A stretch of 64,000 bases of DNA, taken from assembly GCF_036014115.1 (NCBI RefSeq), contig NZ_CP107913.1:1860001-1924000 (forward strand), written 5' to 3'. A program made the position numbers and the translations under genes. Below the pieces are notes generated by a model. The model was given only the letters and a program-made list of their open reading frames with translations. It did no database searches and was not told where the DNA came from. Shown here piece by piece: positions 8,121 through 18,514 of this stretch; the first letter of the stretch is position 1, and each line of letters opens with the position of its first letter. Source of the DNA: Streptomyces sp. NBC_00448. Lineage in GTDB: Bacteria > Actinomycetota > Actinomycetes > Streptomycetales > Streptomycetaceae.

Positions 8121-9161
8121 TCAGCTCTTCCCGAGCTGGTTGGCCCACAGGCTGGGATCGTCCACGTTGGCCTTGGTCACCAGCGGCGCCGGCAGCTGGT
8201 CCTCCAGGCCGTTCGGGATCTTGATGATGTTCGAGCCGTGGTCGGTCGGGCCGGGCTTGAAGGTCTTGCCCGCCATGGCCGCCTTCGCGTAGTACAGCGC
8301 GTACTTGGCGTAGGTGTCGGCGGGCTGGGAGATCGTCGCGTCGATCTGGCCGGCCTTGATCGCCTTGAACTCCTCCGGGATGCCGTCGTTGGAGATGATG
8401 GTGATGTGGCCCGCGGTACCGGCCGGCTTGAGCAGGCCCTTCTGCTTCAGCAGCGCGAGGGTGGGCTGCAGGAAGACGCCGCCGGCCTGCATGTAGAGGC
8501 CGTTGAGGTCCGGGTTGGAGGCCAGCGTGGTCTGCAGCTTGGCCGACGCGGTGGCGCCGTCCCAGTTGGTGACGAGCGGGATCACCTTGATGCCGGGGAA
8601 GTTGGTCTTCATGCAGGAGGCGAACGCCTCCGAGCGGTCCCGGCCGTTGATGGAGGACAGGTCGCCCTCGAACTCGGCCACCTTGCCCTTGCCCTTGAGC
8701 TGCGCGCCCAGGTACTTGCAGGCGTTCGTGCCGTACGCCTTGTTGTCGGCACGCACCACCATGTACACCTGCCCCTTGTCCGGGCGGGTGTCGACGCTGA
8801 TCACCGGTATCTTCTTCTTCGCCATCTGGTCGAGGGTGGAGGCGATCGCACCGGTGTCCTGCGGAGCCATCACGATCGCCTTGGCGCCCTCGTTGGCGAA
8901 GCTCTGCACGTTGGCGACGAGCTTGCCGATGTCGTTCTGCGAGTTGGTGCGCGGCAGCGCGGAGACCGCGCCGGCCTTGATGTCCTTCTCGATGTAGCCG
9001 TTGTACGAGTTCCAGAAGTCGCTGTCCGAGCGCGGCAGGTCGATACCCACCTTGCCCGAACTTCCTCCGGCCTTGCTTTCGCTGCCTCTGTTGCAGCCCG
9101 CGAGCGCGGTGACCGCGAGCAGCGCGGCACAGGCGGCCACGGTCGTCGTGCGCAGTCTCAT
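8121..9161 (-). CDS. Sugar ABC transporter substrate-binding lipoprotein (Peripla_BP_4)
   Basis: 346 residues. The N-terminus is a lipoprotein signal peptide with lipobox LAGC (cysteine near residue 22), so the mature protein is anchored outside the membrane. The body is a two-lobe ribose-binding-protein fold: VGIDLPRSDSDFWNSYNGY at the start, AIVMAPQDTGAI and VISVDTRPDKG in the first lobe, and HITIISNDGIPEEF in the second. It captures the sugar for the adjoining permease/ATPase. L-fucose or a related 6-deoxy or aldohexose sugar is suggested by the enzymes in the operon. It follows the SDR gene by 90 nt of GC-rich spacer. Confidence 0.9.
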   Translation of the reverse strand: MRLRTTTVAACAALLAVTALAGCNRGSESKAGGSSGKVGIDLPRSDSDFWNSYNGYIEKDIKAGAVSALPRTNSQNDIGKLVANVQSFANEGAKAIVMAPQDTGAIASTLDQMAKKKIPVISVDTRPDKGQVYMVVRADNKAYGTNACKYLGAQLKGKGKVAEFEGDLSSINGRDRSEAFASCMKTNFPGIKVIPLVTNWDGATASAKLQTTLASNPDLNGLYMQAGGVFLQPTLALLKQKGLLKPAGTAGHITIISNDGIPEEFKAIKAGQIDATISQPADTYAKYALYYAKAAMAGKTFKPGPTDHGSNIIKIPNGLEDQLPAPLVTKANVDDPSLWANQLGKS

Positions 9162-9251
9162 CGTCGAGTCCTGCCCTTCCGGGTGTGGGTGATGTCGGCT
9201 CTGCGAAGGGTGGAGCGGGCGGAGCGGGTAGAGCGAGTGGTGCTGGTGGCG

Positions 9252-10064
9252 CTAGTCGGCCGCCGGGCGCAGCCGCAGCCCCTGCATGCCGCCGTCCACG
9301 GCGAGGGAGGCTCCGGTGACGCTCGCCGCCGCCGGGCTCGCCAGGTAGACGATCGCGGCGGCGACCTCGTCGGCGCTGACCAGCCGGCCCATCGGCTGCC
9401 GGGCGTTGAGAGCGGCCCGCTCGGCGCCCGGGTCGTCGGCCTGGTCGAGCAGCCGGCCGACCCACGGGGTGTCCGCGGTGCCGGGGTTGACGCAGTTGAC
9501 CCGTACGCCCTCGCGCACGTGGTCGGCGGCCATCGCCAGGGTCAGCGAGAGCACGGCGCCCTTGCTGGCGCTGTACAGGGCCCGTTGGGGCAGGCCCGCG
9601 GTGGCCGCGATGGAGCAGGTGTGGGTGATCGAGGCGCTGCCGGGCCGCGCCACGGCGGCCTTGCGCAGGTGCGGCAGCGCGGCGCGCGCGGCCCGCACCA
9701 GGCCGAGGACGTTGATGTCCATGACCCGCTGCCACTCGTCGTCGGCGTTGTCCTCGACGGTGCCGACGGCGCCGATCCCGGCGTTGCCGACGAGGATGTG
9801 CAGGCTGCCCAGCTCCCCCACCGCCTCGGCCACCGCCGCCTGGACCGCCTGGTCGGAGGTGACGTCGGCACGGACCGGGACGGTGCCCTCGGGCGCGCCG
9901 GAGGGGTCGCGGTCCAGGACGGCGACCCGCGCGCCGCGGGCGGTCAGCAGCCGGGCGGTGGCGGCCCCGATGCCGGAGGCGCCGCCGGTGACCAGGGCGG
10001 TCAGCCCGGCCAGGTCCTGCGGGTGGAGGGCGGTTGCGGTCTCGTGGGAGGGGGTGTCGGTCAT
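9252..10064 (-). CDS. SDR-family dehydrogenase, probable 2-keto-3-deoxy-L-fuconate dehydrogenase
   Basis: 270 residues of classical short-chain dehydrogenase. The NAD-binding motif is TGGASGIG near residue 27, NAG follows in VGNAGIGAV, and the catalytic Ser and YxxxK are in [10 protein letters not shown] and YSASKGA. The C-terminus ends in the usual [12 protein letters not shown]. In the non-phosphorylating L-fucose pathway an SDR oxidises 2-keto-3-deoxy-L-fuconate to the 2,4-diketo acid, and its place beside the dehydratase supports that. The ATG at 10062-10064 overlaps the dehydratase stop (ATGA). The very long open frame reading through it upstream (to 12587) is not coding. Confidence 0.82.
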   Translation of the reverse strand: MTDTPSHETATALHPQDLAGLTALVTGGASGIGAATARLLTARGARVAVLDRDPSGAPEGTVPVRADVTSDQAVQAAVAEAVGELGSLHILVGNAGIGAVGTVEDNADDEWQRVMDINVLGLVRAARAALPHLRKAAVARPGSASITHTCSIAATAGLPQRALYSASKGAVLSLTLAMAADHVREGVRVNCVNPGTADTPWVGRLLDQADDPGAERAALNARQPMGRLVSADEVAAAIVYLASPAAASVTGASLAVDGGMQGLRLRPAAD

Positions 10065-11377
10065 CGGGCGAGCTCCTGTCGGGCCACCCAGACCGGGCCG
10101 TCCGGGTAGCGGTAGTCGGTGAGGGTCTCGGGGACCATGCGGGCGGAGAAGCCGGGGGCGGTGGGCGCCTGGTACCGGCCGTTCTCCATCACCACCGGGT
10201 CGGTGAAGTGCTCGTGCAGGTGGGGAACGTACTCGATGATGCGGTCGTCCCAACTGCCGGAGACGGCGACGTAGTCGAACATCGAGAGGTGCTGGACGAG
10301 TTCGCACAGGCCGACCCCGCCCGCGTGCGGGCAGACCGGCACGCCGAACTTGGCGGCGAGCAGCAGGATCGCCACGTTCTCGTTGACGCCGGCCACCCGG
10401 GCCGCGTCGATCTGCACGAAGTCCACGGCGCCGGCCTGCAGCAGCTGCTTGAACACCACCCGGTTGGCGACGTGTTCGCCGGTGGCGACCCGGATCGGCT
10501 GGCCGGCCCGCACGGCGGCGTGCGCGAGCACGTCGTCGGGGCTGGTGGGCTCCTCGATCCAGTACGGCTCGAACGGCGCGAGCGCCCGCATCCAGTGGAC
10601 GGCCTCGGCCACGTCCCAGCGCTGGTTGGCGTCGACCGCGATCCGGATGCCGGGGCCGACCGCCTCCCGGGCCAGCCGCATCCGCCGCAGGTCGTCGTCG
10701 AGGTCGGCGCCGACCTTCAGCTTGATCTGGGTGAAGCCGGCCGCGACCGCCTCCTTCGCCAGCCGGGTCAGCTTCTCGTCGGAGTAGCCGAGCCAGCCGG
10801 GCTCCGTGGTGTAGGCGGGGTAGCCGCGGCGGCGCAACTCCTCCGCCCGCCCGGCGCGGCCGGGTTCGGCGCGGCGGAGGATCTCCAGCGCCTCGTCCCT
10901 GGTCAGCGCGTCGCTCAGATACCGGAAGTCGACCAGGTCGACGATTTCCTCCGGGGTCATCCCGGCCAGCAACTCCCAGACCGGGCGGCCGGCCTGGCGG
11001 GCGGCCAGGTCCCAGGCGGCGTTGACGACCGCGCCGGCCGCCATGTGCATCACGCCCTTCTCCGGGCCGAGCCAGCGCAGTTGCGAGTCGTGGGTGAGCA
11101 GCCGGTAGAAGGCGCCGAGATCGCCGGTGACACTGTCCACCGTGCGCCCGACCACATAGGGTCGGAGCGTCGCGATCGCCGCGGCGACGACGTCGTTGCC
11201 GCGCCCGATCGTGAAGCACAGGCCGTATCCCGCCAGGCCCCCGGGCGCGTCGGTACGGAGTACCACGTAAGCGGCGGAGTAGTCGGGGTCGGGGTTCATG
11301 GCGTCCGAGCCGTCGAGCTGCTCCGAGGTCGGAAAGCGGATGTCGTACACGTCGACCTCGGTGATGGTCGGACTCAT
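10061..11377 (-). CDS. L-fuconate dehydratase (enolase superfamily)
   Basis: 438 residues, the normal length for L-fuconate dehydratase. The N-terminal capping domain has the family's [20 protein letters not shown]. The barrel shows the catalytic KxK in [11 protein letters not shown], the metal ligands D in [10 protein letters not shown] in [10 protein letters not shown] and E in [10 protein letters not shown], and the catalytic H in [14 protein letters not shown]. It converts L-fuconate to 2-keto-3-deoxy-L-fuconate. The ATG at 11375-11377 has GGGAG 5 nt upstream; an in-frame GTG two codons earlier is less likely. It heads the operon, directly behind the inverted-repeat operator. Confidence 0.88.
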   Translation of the reverse strand: MSPTITEVDVYDIRFPTSEQLDGSDAMNPDPDYSAAYVVLRTDAPGGLAGYGLCFTIGRGNDVVAAAIATLRPYVVGRTVDSVTGDLGAFYRLLTHDSQLRWLGPEKGVMHMAAGAVVNAAWDLAARQAGRPVWELLAGMTPEEIVDLVDFRYLSDALTRDEALEILRRAEPGRAGRAEELRRRGYPAYTTEPGWLGYSDEKLTRLAKEAVAAGFTQIKLKVGADLDDDLRRMRLAREAVGPGIRIAVDANQRWDVAEAVHWMRALAPFEPYWIEEPTSPDDVLAHAAVRAGQPIRVATGEHVANRVVFKQLLQAGAVDFVQIDAARVAGVNENVAILLLAAKFGVPVCPHAGGVGLCELVQHLSMFDYVAVSGSWDDRIIEYVPHLHEHFTDPVVMENGRYQAPTAPGFSARMVPETLTDYRYPDGPVWVARQELAR

Positions 11378-11395
11378 GCACACTCCCGTCGCGAG

Positions 11396-11427
11396 ACATC
11401 GGATCTTTTTTCGATGATCCGATGTAT
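11396..11427. promoter_or_regulatory. Operator: perfect 10-bp inverted repeat before the fucose operon
   Basis: ACATCGGATC (11396-11405) and GATCCGATGT (11416-11425) are exact reverse complements with a 10-nt spacer rich in T. The right arm extends to TCCGATGTAT, the 10-mer also found at the FadR-type gene. A further GATCGGATGT sits at 11481-11490. The repeat lies 20 nt before the dehydratase start, so bound protein would block transcription or initiation. Confidence 0.65.
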
Positions 11428-11531
11428 AGCCGTGCGCGGTGGGGTTCGTCCAGGGGGGAGCGCGAATTTTGTCGATTACAGATCGGATGTCTCAACGGTG
11501 GCGGCCGCTGGCGTCGTGGCTGGTGAGACGC

Positions 11532-12554
11532 ATGCCGACCCGGCGTACGGCGCTGCGGTGGCTCCGACGTGCGGTGATCGGCGGCACCGCGCTGACCGTA
11601 CTGGCGATGCTCGGCGCGGGCGGCGCGCTGCGGGCGCAGTACGCGGGCGACCCGTCCGCCGCCGGCCGCACCCGCGGCAATGACGCGGTCTGGCTCGGCC
11701 ACGCCTGGGTGGACGGCACCCGCACACCGGCCGAACTCGCCCTGCTGCGCGACCGGGTGCGCGGCAGCGGCATCCGCGACCTGTACGTCCACACCGGTCC
11801 GCTCTCGGCCGACGGGAGCCTCGACCCGGCCCTGTACCCCACCGCGGCCGCGTTCCTCGCCGACGTGCGCCGCGAACTGCCCGGCGTCCGCGTCCAGGCG
11901 TGGCTCGGCGACACCGTCGCCCACGGCGGCACGCCCGGGCTGCGTCTGGACGACAGCGCGGTCCGCGCCCGTATCCGCGGCTCGGCGCGGCAGGTGCTCG
12001 ACGCCGGCTTCGCGGGCGTCCACCTCGACCTGGAGCCGGTGCCGTCCGGCGACGGCGGCTTTCTGCGCACCCTCGACACGGTGCGCGCGCTCACCGTCGC
12101 CCGCGGCGTGCCGCTGTCCGCCGCGGTGCCCCAGATCGACCCGCTGCCCGGCCTGCACGCCGTCTCCCACCTGCCGTTCAGCCACCCGAAGTGGTGGTCC
12201 CAGCGGTACTTCGGGCAGGTCGCCCGGCGGGTCGACCAGATCGCGCTGATGGCCTACGACACCGCGCTGCCCGCCTCGTCCCTGTTCGGCGGCTACATCG
12301 CGCAGCAGACCTCCCTCGCGTTGCAGGTCACCCCGAAGGCCACCAACCTCCTGATCGGGCTGCCCGGTTACCACACCGAGAACTTCGGCCACCACGGCTA
12401 CGCCGAGACCGTCCCGGCCGCGGTGCGCGGCGCCCGCGTCGCGCTCGCCCGCACCGACCGCGACCGCGCCGCCTTCGGTCTCGCGCTGTACGTCGACTTC
12501 GCCGCCGACCCCGCCGACTGGGCGGCGTACCGGGCCGGCTGGGGCACGCCGTGA
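11532..12554 (+). CDS. Secreted/membrane-anchored TIM-barrel protein, glycoside hydrolase family 18-like
   Basis: About 340 residues. An arginine-rich N-terminus is followed by one hydrophobic segment (VIGGTALTVLAMLGAGGAL), a signal or anchor sequence. The body reads as a TIM barrel with GH18-like strand ends: VWLGHAWVDG, DLYVHTGPL, GVHLDLEPVPSGDG (the position of the DxxDxDxE motif, but only D-L-E remains), QIALMAYDTALP and LLIGLPGYH. The weakened catalytic motif makes activity uncertain. I start at the ATG at 11532 because GGTGAG lies 5 nt upstream; an ATG at 11487 or a GTG at 11439 would give a longer N-terminus. It is divergent from the fucose operon, but no functional link is visible. 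Confidence 0.6.
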   Translation: MPTRRTALRWLRRAVIGGTALTVLAMLGAGGALRAQYAGDPSAAGRTRGNDAVWLGHAWVDGTRTPAELALLRDRVRGSGIRDLYVHTGPLSADGSLDPALYPTAAAFLADVRRELPGVRVQAWLGDTVAHGGTPGLRLDDSAVRARIRGSARQVLDAGFAGVHLDLEPVPSGDGGFLRTLDTVRALTVARGVPLSAAVPQIDPLPGLHAVSHLPFSHPKWWSQRYFGQVARRVDQIALMAYDTALPASSLFGGYIAQQTSLALQVTPKATNLLIGLPGYHTENFGHHGYAETVPAAVRGARVALARTDRDRAAFGLALYVDFAADPADWAAYRAGWGTP

Positions 12555-12646
12555 GGAGCAGCGGTCACGGCGCGGGCTGCGGCGCACCGTCCGTTACGCC
12601 GTAGGCTGGTTCCCGCACGCAGGAGTACGCCGGAAGGAGAAGCTGG

Positions 12647-13615
12647 GTGATCGAGCTGGAGGGTGTTCCCGAGCTGATCGATCCGGTCATGGTGGCCGCG
12701 TTCGAGGGCTGGAACGACGCCGGGGACGCGGCCTCCACCGCGGTCGACCACCTCGACCGGGAGTTCAAGGGCGAGGTCTTCGCCGCGCTCGACGCCGAGG
12801 ACTACTACGACTTCCAGGTCAACCGGCCCACGGTCTGGATGGACGGCGGCACCCGCAAGATCACCTGGCCGACCACCCGGCTGTCGGTGGTCCGCATCCA
12901 GTCGCCCAAGCCGCGCGACCTGGTGCTGGTGCGCGGGATCGAGCCCAGCATGCGGTGGCGCTCGTTCTGCAACGAGATCCTGGGCTTCGCGCACGAACTC
13001 GGCGTCGAGATGGTCGTCATCCTCGGCGCGCTGCTCGGCGACACCCCGCACACCCGTCCGGTCCCGGTCTCCGGCGTCACCTCCGACGCCGAACTGGCCA
13101 CCACCATGAACCTGGAGGAGTCCCGGTACGAGGGCCCCACCGGCATCGTCGGCATCCTCCAGGAGGCGTGCACGCACGCCGGCATCCCCGCGGTGAGCCT
13201 GTGGGCCGCGGTGCCGCACTACGTCTCCCAGCCGCCCAACCCCAAGGCCACGCTGGCCCTGCTCAACCGCCTGGAGGACCTGCTCGACCTGCGCATCCCG
13301 CAGGGCGAGCTCCCCGAGGACGCCCGCGCCTGGCAGGTCGGCGTCGACCAGCTCGCCTCGGAGGACAGCGAGGTCGCGGAGTACGTCCAGACGCTGGAGG
13401 AGGCGCGGGACACCGCGGAGTTGCCGGAGGCGTCCGGCGAGGCCATCGCGAAGGAGTTCGAGCGGTATCTGAGGCGGCGGGACCCCGGGGACTACGCGTC
13501 CAGCGAGGGCACGGACGGCGTCCCCCACTTCCGCGGCAAACCCGCGCCCCGGGAGGACCCGAACCCCTCCTCCTCGGACGAGGACGAGGACGACGGCGAG
13601 GACGACAGCGAGTAA
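12647..13615 (+). CDS. PAC2-family protein
   Basis: 322 residues with the PAC2 (proteasome assembly chaperone-like) domain through about residue 210: VMVAAFEGWNDAGDAAS at the N-terminus, LVRGIEPSMRW and VVILGALLGDTPHTRPVPV in the middle, and GIPAVSLWAAVPHY. The C-terminal 40 residues are an acidic, low-complexity tail ending in D/E runs. The function in actinobacteria is not established. The GTG start has GGAAGGAG upstream. In Streptomyces this gene is usual next to mshC, which is convergent here. A TAGGCT box at 12603-12608 is a likely -10. Confidence 0.85.
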   Translation: MIELEGVPELIDPVMVAAFEGWNDAGDAASTAVDHLDREFKGEVFAALDAEDYYDFQVNRPTVWMDGGTRKITWPTTRLSVVRIQSPKPRDLVLVRGIEPSMRWRSFCNEILGFAHELGVEMVVILGALLGDTPHTRPVPVSGVTSDAELATTMNLEESRYEGPTGIVGILQEACTHAGIPAVSLWAAVPHYVSQPPNPKATLALLNRLEDLLDLRIPQGELPEDARAWQVGVDQLASEDSEVAEYVQTLEEARDTAELPEASGEAIAKEFERYLRRRDPGDYASSEGTDGVPHFRGKPAPREDPNPSSSDEDEDDGEDDSE

Positions 13616-13651
13616 GAGGCAGACGGCGCGTAAGAGGGGCCGCGCCCCTGG

Positions 13652-13686
13652 GGGGGTGACCGCCTTCCCGGACGGCGGCCACCCCC
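13652..13686. terminator. Bidirectional terminator between PAC2 gene and mshC
   Basis: GGGGGTGACCGCC (13652-13664) pairs with GGCGGCCACCCCC (13674-13686) with one A-C mismatch. It lies between two convergent genes. Confidence 0.7.
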
Positions 13687-13698
13687 GCGCACGCGGTC

Positions 13699-14928
<1,230 letters not shown>

Positions 14929-15032
14929 GAGACGAGGGTAACCGGGCCGGTGGTCGACCACTTCCGGTGGGATGGGTGCCTTTCCGGCGCGGCCGCACCG
15001 GGCGGGACCGCGCGCCCCCGGGTGGGGCGTCG

Positions 15033-15998
15033 TCAGACCGGCGGCCAGGGGATCGAGGGCCAGTCGCCGGACGGGGCCGGGTGGACGCCGGATTCCAGCA
15101 GCCGGTCGACCCGGGAGCGCAGCGCGGCCGTCTCCGCGGGGGTGATCAGGGTGCCCAGCCGCTCGCCGAGGGCGCCGGAGAGGTCCGCGGCGAGCCGGGT
15201 GAGGACCGCGACCGCCTCGGCCGGCAGGGGCTCGCCCGCCCATCCCCACAGCAGCGTCCGCAACTTGTCGTCGGTGTGGAAGGTCACGCCGTGGTCGATG
15301 CCGTAGAGCCGCCCGTCGGCGGCGGGCAGGAGGTGGCCGCCCTTGCGGTCGGCGTTGTTCACCACCGCGTCGAGGACGGCCAGCCGGCGCAGGCGTATGT
15401 CGTCGGCGTGCACGAGCAGCGCGGTGCCGCCGCCTTCGAGTTGGGCCTCGACGACGGCCTTCCAGCCCGGCGCCGGCTCGGTGTCCTCGGTCAGCGCGAG
15501 CAGCGCGCCCGGCCCGTCCTCGCCGTCGTCGTCCTCGCCGCCGGCCCCGTCCTCGCCGTTGCCTTCCTCGTTCCCGCCGTCGGCCGCGGACTCGATCCAC
15601 AGCTGCACCATGCCCTCGCCGTACGGCCCGTCGCGCAGCACCGTGGGCGGGACCAGGCCCCAGCCGGTGGCCTCGGAGACGAGGTAGGTGGCGACCTCGC
15701 GCTGGGCGAGGGTGCCGTCGGGGAAGTCCCACAGCGGCCGCTCACCGCGGACCGGCTTGTAGACGCAGGCGACGGTGCGGCCCTGGTGCGTGCTCTCGCA
15801 GAGCAGCACGGCGTTGGAGGCGTCACGGATCTGGCCGCGTACGGCCAGTTCGCCGTGGCGCAGCGCCTCGACGTCGCGCAGATCGACCCCGGTGCCGGTG
15901 TCCGTACCCGGGACGGCGGCCGCGTCCGCGCCCACGGCGGCCCGCGGGTCCGTGCCGGTGCTCAGGCCGACCTCCGGTACCCGTTCTGGCGCGGGCAT
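15033..15998 (-). CDS. SCO1664/TIGR03843-family protein (PI3/PI4-kinase-like fold)
   Basis: 321 residues. Conserved blocks are [57 protein letters not shown] and [14 protein letters not shown]. The last two resemble the catalytic and metal loops (N-x-D-R-K and D-H-G) of the HipA/PI-kinase-like superfamily, so phosphotransfer is possible but unproven. Near residue 160 there is an acidic, low-complexity insertion. The family occurs in actinobacteria beside DUF3090 and a histidine phosphatase, as here. The ATG at 15998 lies inside the end of the DUF3090 gene (37-nt overlap), which implies coupling. Confidence 0.78.
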   Translation of the reverse strand: MPAPERVPEVGLSTGTDPRAAVGADAAAVPGTDTGTGVDLRDVEALRHGELAVRGQIRDASNAVLLCESTHQGRTVACVYKPVRGERPLWDFPDGTLAQREVATYLVSEATGWGLVPPTVLRDGPYGEGMVQLWIESAADGGNEEGNGEDGAGGEDDDGEDGPGALLALTEDTEPAPGWKAVVEAQLEGGGTALLVHADDIRLRRLAVLDAVVNNADRKGGHLLPAADGRLYGIDHGVTFHTDDKLRTLLWGWAGEPLPAEAVAVLTRLAADLSGALGERLGTLITPAETAALRSRVDRLLESGVHPAPSGDWPSIPWPPV

Positions 15999-16552
15999 AC
16001 GTGTCCTTCCGGGTCCAGGGGGAGGCTGCACAGCGGGCAGGGCGGGCGGCCGGCGGAGACCACGTCGAGCGCGCGCTTGGCGAAGGAACGGGCCTGGGCG
16101 CCGGTCAGCAGCACCCGCAGCAGCGGCGGGCCGTTCTCGTCGTCCTGGAGCAGTTCCTCCTCGGCGGCCTCCAGGTCCTCCTCGTCCTCGCCGGCCAGCT
16201 CGACCAGGGCCTGCGCCTCGATGACCATCCGCTCGTGGGCGCCGTCCCACGCCAGCGCCATGGTGCCGACCCGGAACTCCTCATCCACCGGCACCTCCAG
16301 CGGACCGGCGTCCAGCATCTCGGTCGGGGCGACGGCGGGGACCGAGGCGTTTCCACCGGTCCTGCGCACCACCTCGTCGAGGAGTTCGTCGATCCGCTCG
16401 GCGAGCGCGGCCACCTGCGTCTTCTCCAGGGCCACGCTCGTGGTCCGGCCCAACGCGGTGGCCTGGAGGAAGAACGTCCGCTGTCCGGGCTGACCGACGG
16501 TCCCGGCGACGAAGCGTTCCGGGTGTTCGTAGAAGAAGACCTGGCGGGGCAC
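15962..16552 (-). CDS. DUF3090 (TIGR03847) family protein
   Basis: 196 residues beginning PRQVFFYEHPERFVAGTVGQ and continuing RTFFLQATALGRTTSVALEK, the N-terminal signature of DUF3090. An acidic segment (ELAGEDEEDLEAAEEELL) precedes a C-terminal cysteine cluster, [17 protein letters not shown], that looks like a zinc knuckle. The function is unknown. The open frame runs 39 codons further upstream, but I start at the GTG at 16552, which has GGAG 6 nt before it and matches the family N-terminus. It is tightly linked with the preceding phosphatase and the following TIGR03843 gene. Confidence 0.82.
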   Translation of the reverse strand: MPRQVFFYEHPERFVAGTVGQPGQRTFFLQATALGRTTSVALEKTQVAALAERIDELLDEVVRRTGGNASVPAVAPTEMLDAGPLEVPVDEEFRVGTMALAWDGAHERMVIEAQALVELAGEDEEDLEAAEEELLQDDENGPPLLRVLLTGAQARSFAKRALDVVSAGRPPCPLCSLPLDPEGHVCPRQNGYRRSA

Positions 16553-16690
16553 GTCCTGCTCCGTTTGCTCGGCTTGATCGACTGTGCTGGTGCTTGACTG
16601 CTGCTCGGCTGCTGTGACGGCTGTGCCGCGCCGCGCGTGCGGTGTGTCAGGGCACGGGCCACCGGGCATCCACCCTACTGCGGAAGCCGA

Positions 16691-17449
16691 TCACGAGGTG
16701 CCGGTCGAACCGCCGACCACGGCGTCCCCCGGGTCCAGCCGGCCCTTGGAGCGGGCGGCGTCGGCCGAGCCTCCGCCGGGCGCGCTGTCCGCGGCGCCCT
16801 CGGCCGGCGGCGGGGGGATCAGCGCGGTGAGGTCGCCGGTGTCGCCGAGCCGCAGCAGGAACGGGCGGTGCGGGGTGTAGCGGACGACGGTGACCGAGCA
16901 GGGATCGGCGTTGATCCGCTGGAAGAGGTCGAGGTGCGTGCCGAGGGCGTCGGCGACCAGCGCCTTGATGACGTCGCCGTGCGAGCAGAGCAGGTACAGC
17001 GCGTCCGCGCCGTGCTCGGCCTCGATCCGCGCGTTCCAGTCGCGTACGGCGTCGACCGCGCGGGCCTGCATCGCGCGCAGCGACTCGCCCTCGGCGCCGG
17101 GGAAGACGGCGGCGGAGGGGTGCCGCTGGACGGTGGCCCACAGCGGCTCCTCCGCCAACTCGCGGATCTTCCGCCCGGTCCAGTCGCCGTAGTGGCACTC
17201 GCCGACCCGGTCGTCGGTGTGCAGGGGCAGTTCGGGCCGGGTGGCGAGCAGCGGTCCGACCGTCTCCTGGCAGCGCTGCAGCGGGCTGCTCACCACGGCG
17301 GCGAGCGGGAGGGCGGCGAGCCGGGCGGCGAGCGCGGTGGCCTGGGCACGGCCGGTGTCGTCGAGGGCGACGCCGGGGCTCCAGCCGGCCAGTACTCCGT
17401 CGGTGTTGGCGGTCGAACGGCCATGCCGGACGAGGATCACGGTGGGCAT
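16691..17449 (-). CDS. Histidine phosphatase family protein (TIGR03848/MSMEG_4193 type)
   Basis: 252 residues of the phosphoglycerate-mutase-like fold. The catalytic RHG is in ILVRHGRSTANTDG, the second arginine in SSPLQRCQET, the acid in GECHYGDWTG and the second histidine in YLLCSHGDVI. The C-terminal 45 residues are a proline/glycine/alanine-rich tail. It is the first gene of a conserved actinobacterial trio with DUF3090 and TIGR03843; the substrate is unknown. The ATG at 17449 gives the canonical PTVILVRHG start. The gene is convergent with nothing and divergent from the next plus-strand gene. Confidence 0.85.
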   Translation of the reverse strand: MPTVILVRHGRSTANTDGVLAGWSPGVALDDTGRAQATALAARLAALPLAAVVSSPLQRCQETVGPLLATRPELPLHTDDRVGECHYGDWTGRKIRELAEEPLWATVQRHPSAAVFPGAEGESLRAMQARAVDAVRDWNARIEAEHGADALYLLCSHGDVIKALVADALGTHLDLFQRINADPCSVTVVRYTPHRPFLLRLGDTGDLTALIPPPPAEGAADSAPGGGSADAARSKGRLDPGDAVVGGSTGTS

Positions 17450-17904
17450 GTCCGCCACCGTAACCCCTTCCGGGGACGCGCGTTGTGCTGGGTGACGGCC
17501 GTGGCGGGGAAGATCCCCCCGAGCCCCCACCACGGCCGCGAACGTCACCGGCCGGTCCACGTGCCGGGCCGGGTGTCAGGGCGGCGGTCGGGCCGCGCGA
17601 GGGCCCCGGAAAGGGCCGGGAAGGCCCCGGGAGGCAGCCGCACCTGCCGGGTCCCGCTTTCCGAGCGCGTTTGCTCACCGCTTCCGGCGTTTTGCTCGTA
17701 CCTGACGGCCCGTTGTCTCCGCTTTACATGCAGGGCGAGAGCCGTGCGTCCGGCGGCCGCTTACGGTGTGCTTGTCCTTGCGGTCAGGTCCCGGCCTGTC
17801 ACTCCCCGTGGGTAGGGTGCAGCAGGGGTCGAGTCGAGACGGCCCGATGTGTCGGGACCGCGAAGCAGGTGGAGATGTTCAGCAAGGCGACGAGGAGCCG
17901 CCCG
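17450..17904. other. 455-nt divergent intergenic region
   Basis: I see no gene here. It is a promoter region for the phosphatase (minus) and the next gene (plus). Two near-identical direct repeats, CGTTTGCTC and CGTTTTGCTC, lie around 17669-17700, about 20 bp apart, and could be activator sites. TTTACAT near 17723 and TAGGGT near 17813 are possible -10 boxes. None is decisive. Confidence 0.4.
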
Positions 17905-18492
17905 ATGACCGAGCCGGGCGTAGGTACCGCGGGAGCGGACTGGTCTCCTTACGCCCGGCTGCAGGACGCGGCGGGGGCGTACTTCCTGCACCCGGACATC
18001 GCGATGGACGCGATCACGGGGGTGCTCGGCCGGCGCCGGGTGCGGGGTTTCACGCTGGAGCGCGTGGTGGACCTCACCGAGGCCGGCGCGTCGGTGTGGC
18101 AGGAGGCGGCGGTCTGCGACGGGCGGCGGCTGATCCTGTGGCACAGCGAGGAGTTGGCCGACGCGAACGCGCCCGGAGGGACGGTGCTGGACTCCTCGGT
18201 GCAAGTGCTCCCGCTGGACGCGATCGGCCACGTCGGCATGCGCACGCTCGTCGGGCGCGACGAGCGCGGGCGCCGCATCGACCGCGGGGTCTACCTGGTC
18301 CTCGCCACTGTGATGCCCCACGAACTCAGCGCGGCCCAGGCCGATCCGGACTCTCCGCTGCCGGTCGCCTCCGCGAAGATCCGGCCCGAGTCCTTCCGCT
18401 TCAGCAAGTCCCTCGACGACGGCGGCCCCGGCCAGATAGCCCGCCTGATCGACTTCGGCCGCCTCCTGGGCCGCCTCGTCCCGGCGGGGTAA
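17905..18492 (+). CDS. Conserved hypothetical protein
   Basis: 195 residues; I do not recognise a named domain. Recognisable stretches are DWSPYARLQDAAGAYFLHPD at the start, RRRVRGFTLERVVDLTEAG and VYLVLATVMPHELSAAQA. There is no signal peptide or membrane segment, so it is probably cytoplasmic. The ATG at 17905 is chosen because GAGGAG stands 7 nt upstream; an ATG ten codons earlier (17875) is possible. The frame is open from 17485, but that part lacks conservation-like composition. It is followed by an interspersed intergenic repeat rather than another gene. Confidence 0.65.
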   Translation: MTEPGVGTAGADWSPYARLQDAAGAYFLHPDIAMDAITGVLGRRRVRGFTLERVVDLTEAGASVWQEAAVCDGRRLILWHSEELADANAPGGTVLDSSVQVLPLDAIGHVGMRTLVGRDERGRRIDRGVYLVLATVMPHELSAAQADPDSPLPVASAKIRPESFRFSKSLDDGGPGQIARLIDFGRLLGRLVPAG

Positions 18493-18514
18493 CGGCAACG
18501 GAGAGCGGCAACCG

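Noticed and set aside
6561..10109. 1182-codon plus-strand open frame
   Set aside because: Antisense to the ABC ATPase, binding protein and SDR; no recognisable domain.
9252..12587. 1111-codon minus-strand open frame
   Set aside because: Only its last 270 codons are a protein (the SDR). The rest runs antisense to the dehydratase operon's operator and to the GH18-like gene, and lacks protein-like composition.
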